This document shows, in pieces, positions 61,744 to 64,000 of a stretch of 64,000 nucleotides of DNA. Within the stretch, counting starts at the first letter, position 1. Every line of letters starts with the position of its first letter. The DNA lies in NCBI GenBank assembly GCA_963718305.1, contig CAVQZG010000024.1:124001-188000 (forward strand). The letters are read 5' to 3'. The DNA comes from RYN-230 sp963718305 (lineage in GTDB: Bacteria > Actinomycetota > Actinomycetes > Streptosporangiales > Streptosporangiaceae). The notes under the pieces are model-generated. The model saw only the letters and a list, made by a program, of their open reading frames with translations, had not been told where the DNA came from and did no database searches. Made by a program: the position numbers and the translations under genes.

Positions 61744-63303
61744 TCAGGCGACCGGGCGGACCAGGCGGGCGTTGACCGGCTCGATCGGGACGAGGCGGTT
61801 GGCCAGGGCGACGCTGGGCTGCCCGGTGCTCAGCCGGATGATCAGCGACGCCGCGGCGCCGGGGCCGCCGCCGGCGTGCCCGCCGACGTCCTTCGGCTCG
61901 TTGAGCAGCCAGCCCAGGCCCATCCGCGCGCCGGTGGAGTCCCGGTCCACCTGCGGACGGAGAGCCTCGCGGGCCAGCCCGGCCGGTAGCAGTGTCGCCC
62001 AGGAGAGGCCGAAGCGGACCAGGTCCGCCGCGGTCGTCCACATTCCGCCGGCGGCCGGGACGGTGCAGATCCTGGCCGGGGCCGTCTCGAACGAGCCGTC
62101 GGCTGTCAGGTGGTAGCCGGTAACGGCGCCCGCGTCGGGCCAGCTCCCCGGGAACCAGGAACCGCTCATCCGGAGCGGGCCGAGCACCAGGCGGGCGGCC
62201 GCCTCCTGGTAGGTGCCCCCGGTGACGTCGGCGATCAGCTGGCCGAGCAGTGCGTACCCGCCGTTGCTGTAACTGAACGTGCCCCGTGGGCCAGCGCTGG
62301 CCACGACCGGGCCGACCAGGGTGACCAGGTCGGGCACGTGCTCGGCGAACATCTCGCCGGGATTCTCCACGCCCGCGGTATGGGTGAGGAGGTCCCGGAC
62401 GGTGATGGTCTCGTCAGCGAGCCGGACCGTGTGCAGGTGGGCGCGGGCCGGGTCGTCCAGGCCGATCCGGCCGTCGGCGGCGAGCCGCAGGACCACGGTG
62501 GCGGTGATCAGCTTGGTGACCGAGTAGGCCGGGAACCGGTGATCCGGGGTCAGCGGCACCGGCCCGTCCAGGCTGGCCCCGTCCAGGCTGGCCCCGTCCA
62601 GGCTGGCCCCCTCCAGGCTGGCCCAGCCGCGCGCGGCCGCCCAGCCGCTCCCGTCGCCCGGCCTGGCCCCGCCGGGCGCGCCGGCCAGGACCAGGCCCGG
62701 CAGGCCGAGCTCGGCGAACGATTCCTCGGCCACGGCGGCCGCGGCGGCGGGCACCTGACCGGACATGCGGGTGGACGGCCCCGCCACCCGCGGATCGGTC
62801 ACCCGCTCCCCCAGCGGAAGCAGGCGCAGCCCGGTCAGCCGGTGCGGCGGGTCGGGCTCGGCGGCCGCCTCGAGCTGCATGCCGCCGATCTGGCCGCGCA
62901 GCCGCAGGGGCGTCTCCAGCATGATCACCAGTTCCGCACGCAATCGCGGCACCACCCCGGTCAGCGTCCTGACCAGGGTTTCCGGAGGCACCAGGCGCAG
63001 GAATCGCGGGTCGAAGTGCGCACCCAGCTCGCCATCACCGGGGACCGTCCAGCCGGGGGTACCGGCCTGCGCGAACCGGGAGATCACCCAGCGGGCCTGG
63101 GCGAGAACCGGGCTGGCCTGGCTGGGACCGGTGCCGATGTACTCCTTGAGCGCGGTCCAGCTCGGCAGGCCATGCTCGCGCGCGATGGCGAGCTGGGCCT
63201 CGTGCAGGGTGGCGAACTCCCCGGCGGATAGCCGCCGTTTCGCCTCTACCTTCAGGTACCGCAGGCTGGGCTGGTCGGGGAGCGCACGTGGTTGATCAGA
63301 CAA
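61744..63303 (-). CDS. Class C beta-lactamase-fold serine hydrolase
   Basis: 519 residues. A helical N-terminal segment (PSLRYLKVEAKRRLSAGEFA, then IAREHGLPSWTALKEYI) and a second module (~70-165) precede the beta-lactamase fold. Active-site motifs: SVTK (Ser and Lys), YSNGGYALLG (Tyr, Asn) and GGHAGGGPGA (HxG). No signal peptide, so it is cytosolic as read. Four short SLDGA-like repeats (62566-62625) lie between modules. It is probably an esterase or peptidase rather than a resistance enzyme. Confidence 0.85.
   Translation of the reverse strand: MSDQPRALPDQPSLRYLKVEAKRRLSAGEFATLHEAQLAIAREHGLPSWTALKEYIGTGPSQASPVLAQARWVISRFAQAGTPGWTVPGDGELGAHFDPRFLRLVPPETLVRTLTGVVPRLRAELVIMLETPLRLRGQIGGMQLEAAAEPDPPHRLTGLRLLPLGERVTDPRVAGPSTRMSGQVPAAAAAVAEESFAELGLPGLVLAGAPGGARPGDGSGWAAARGWASLEGASLDGASLDGASLDGPVPLTPDHRFPAYSVTKLITATVVLRLAADGRIGLDDPARAHLHTVRLADETITVRDLLTHTAGVENPGEMFAEHVPDLVTLVGPVVASAGPRGTFSYSNGGYALLGQLIADVTGGTYQEAAARLVLGPLRMSGSWFPGSWPDAGAVTGYHLTADGSFETAPARICTVPAAGGMWTTAADLVRFGLSWATLLPAGLAREALRPQVDRDSTGARMGLGWLLNEPKDVGGHAGGGPGAAASLIIRLSTGQPSVALANRLVPIEPVNARLVRPVA
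62566..62625. repeat. Four 15-bp tandem units inside the serine hydrolase gene
   Basis: GTCCAGGCTGGCCCC repeats at 62566, 62581 and 62596 exactly, with a variant at 62611. On the minus strand it encodes ASLDG-type pentapeptides in frame. Confidence 0.75.
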
Positions 63304-63490
63304 GGCAGTCCTTCCTCCGCTGCCCGTGGGTCCGCGACATCGGGCTGGAAAGACCTGCCATCAGCCTGTGTATCGATGCCGGTGAGCTTGCAGCTCTGCC
63401 CGCGGACCCAGCGGCAGCCGGAACCTGCCAACCCTGACGGTACCCCCTTTCCCGGTAAAGTCGCGAGCCTCAGTCCTGAGGGGGAAAGGC

Positions 63491-64000
63491 ATGCCGGAGG
63501 ACGCACCGCCGGTGCACTGCTGGGCGCCGGGCTCGGTGAGCCTGCCCGCCACCGGCCACGGGCCGCTGGACCACGTGACGCTAGCGGTCAAGGACATGAT
63601 CAGCGTCGCGGGTCACGTGTCGTCGTTCGGCCACCCCCGGTGGCGGGAGACGCATCCGCCCAGCGGGGAAACGGCGCCGGCCCTGTCCCGCCTGCTGGCC
63701 GCGGGCGCATCCGTGACCGGCCTGGCCAAGCTGGATCAGCTCGCCTACTCGCTGATCGGGAACGTGGGCGAGGGCGTGGCGCCGCTGAATTCGCGCTACC
63801 CCGGCCGGTTCACCGGCGGATCGTCGTCCGGGCCGGCGGCCGCCGTGGCCGCCGGGCTGACCGAGGCCGGCCTCGGCACCGACACCGCGGGCTCGATCCG
63901 GGTCCCCGCCGCGGCGTGCGGGCTCTTCGGCTTCCGGCCCACGCACGGCCTGGTCAGCACCCGTGGTGTCCTGCCGCTCGCCCCGTCGTTCGACGTCGTG
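63491..64000 (+). CDS. Amidase (3' truncated by window end)
   Basis: 170 residues visible of an amidase-signature enzyme. The catalytic Lys is in LAVKDMISVAGH, and the Ser-cis-Ser segment is GGSSSGPAAAVAAG followed by GTDTAGSIRVPAAACGLFGF with the nucleophile Ser. ATG 63491 follows GAGGGG by 6-7 nt. A CCTCAG-TC-CTGAGG stem overlaps the ribosome site (63468-63481). Divergent from the serine hydrolase. Substrate unknown; the family hydrolyses amides, ureas or allophanate-like compounds. Confidence 0.88.
   Translation, partial: MPEDAPPVHCWAPGSVSLPATGHGPLDHVTLAVKDMISVAGHVSSFGHPRWRETHPPSGETAPALSRLLAAGASVTGLAKLDQLAYSLIGNVGEGVAPLNSRYPGRFTGGSSSGPAAAVAAGLTEAGLGTDTAGSIRVPAAACGLFGFRPTHGLVSTRGVLPLAPSFDVV

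Noticed and set aside
1..64000. CRISPR arrays, tRNA or rRNA genes, transposases
   Set aside because: No regularly spaced repeats, no tRNA T-loop signatures and no transposase motifs seen; the tandem repeats are too short and have no spacers.

Overview
The window is very GC-rich (roughly 70% or more by eye), almost wall-to-wall coding, and carries families typical of filamentous actinobacteria: a SigE-family sigma factor with a CU044_5270-type partner, a maleylpyruvate-isomerase-type (mycothiol-dependent family) relic, DUF4232 lipoprotein, DUF2237, HxlR, PadR, LacI and several TetR regulators, GTG starts and ATGA overlaps. I infer a soil-type actinomycete, perhaps Streptosporangiales-like; the species cannot be fixed from the sequence.

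Layout. 0-13 kb: housekeeping and accessory genes (HxlR-methyltransferase fusion, mug, a secreted transglycosylase-like protein, a geranylgeranyl-reductase family protein, methylglyoxal synthase, a drug-type ABC exporter, acetyltransferases, a lipoprotein). 13-16 kb: pgi-gnd (glycolysis and pentose phosphate), facing a frameshifted RNase Z gene. 17-22 kb: small genes, among them a 25-codon ORF with an ideal ribosome site and a hairpin over its stop, a phage-capsid-related small protein, a gamma carbonic anhydrase and a DUF2127 membrane protein. 22-31 kb: an SDR/TetR pair with three operators, a Tet(M)/Otr(A)-like ribosomal protection GTPase preceded by an overlapping leader ORF, a sigma/anti-sigma-like pair, threonine aldolase, a divergent S-adenosylhomocysteinase relative with a LacI-type operator and a LacI regulator. 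33-34.6 kb: a patch of broken genes (NAD-binding protein, hicB, maleylpyruvate-isomerase family) beside an intact hicA.

34.8-61.7 kb is a large acyl-CoA catabolic island with insertions. It holds three acyl-CoA dehydrogenases, a DUF35-thiolase fusion, two enoyl-CoA hydratases, two SDRs, two AMP-forming acyl-CoA ligases, an AMACR-like CoA transferase/racemase, an ACAD10-type phosphotransferase, a FabF-like ketosynthase, a PadR/FAD-monooxygenase pair, a carotenoid cleavage oxygenase and an NTF2-flavin monooxygenase fusion. Three of its divergent promoter regions carry the same 22-bp palindrome centred on GACGTC. The best reading is a regulon run by the TetR protein encoded next to the first site. 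Tryptophanase, a beta-propeller secreted protein and a reductase sit between its arms. The window ends in a serine hydrolase and the 5' part of an amidase.

A second theme is single-base indels: rnz, an NmrA-like gene, hicB, an SDR and a phosphotransferase are each broken by one base, often at a G or C run, in otherwise well-preserved genes. This suggests either consensus errors in the assembly or recent decay. A third theme is in-phase 14-18 bp tandem duplications at six or more places. I saw no tRNA, rRNA, CRISPR array or transposase.
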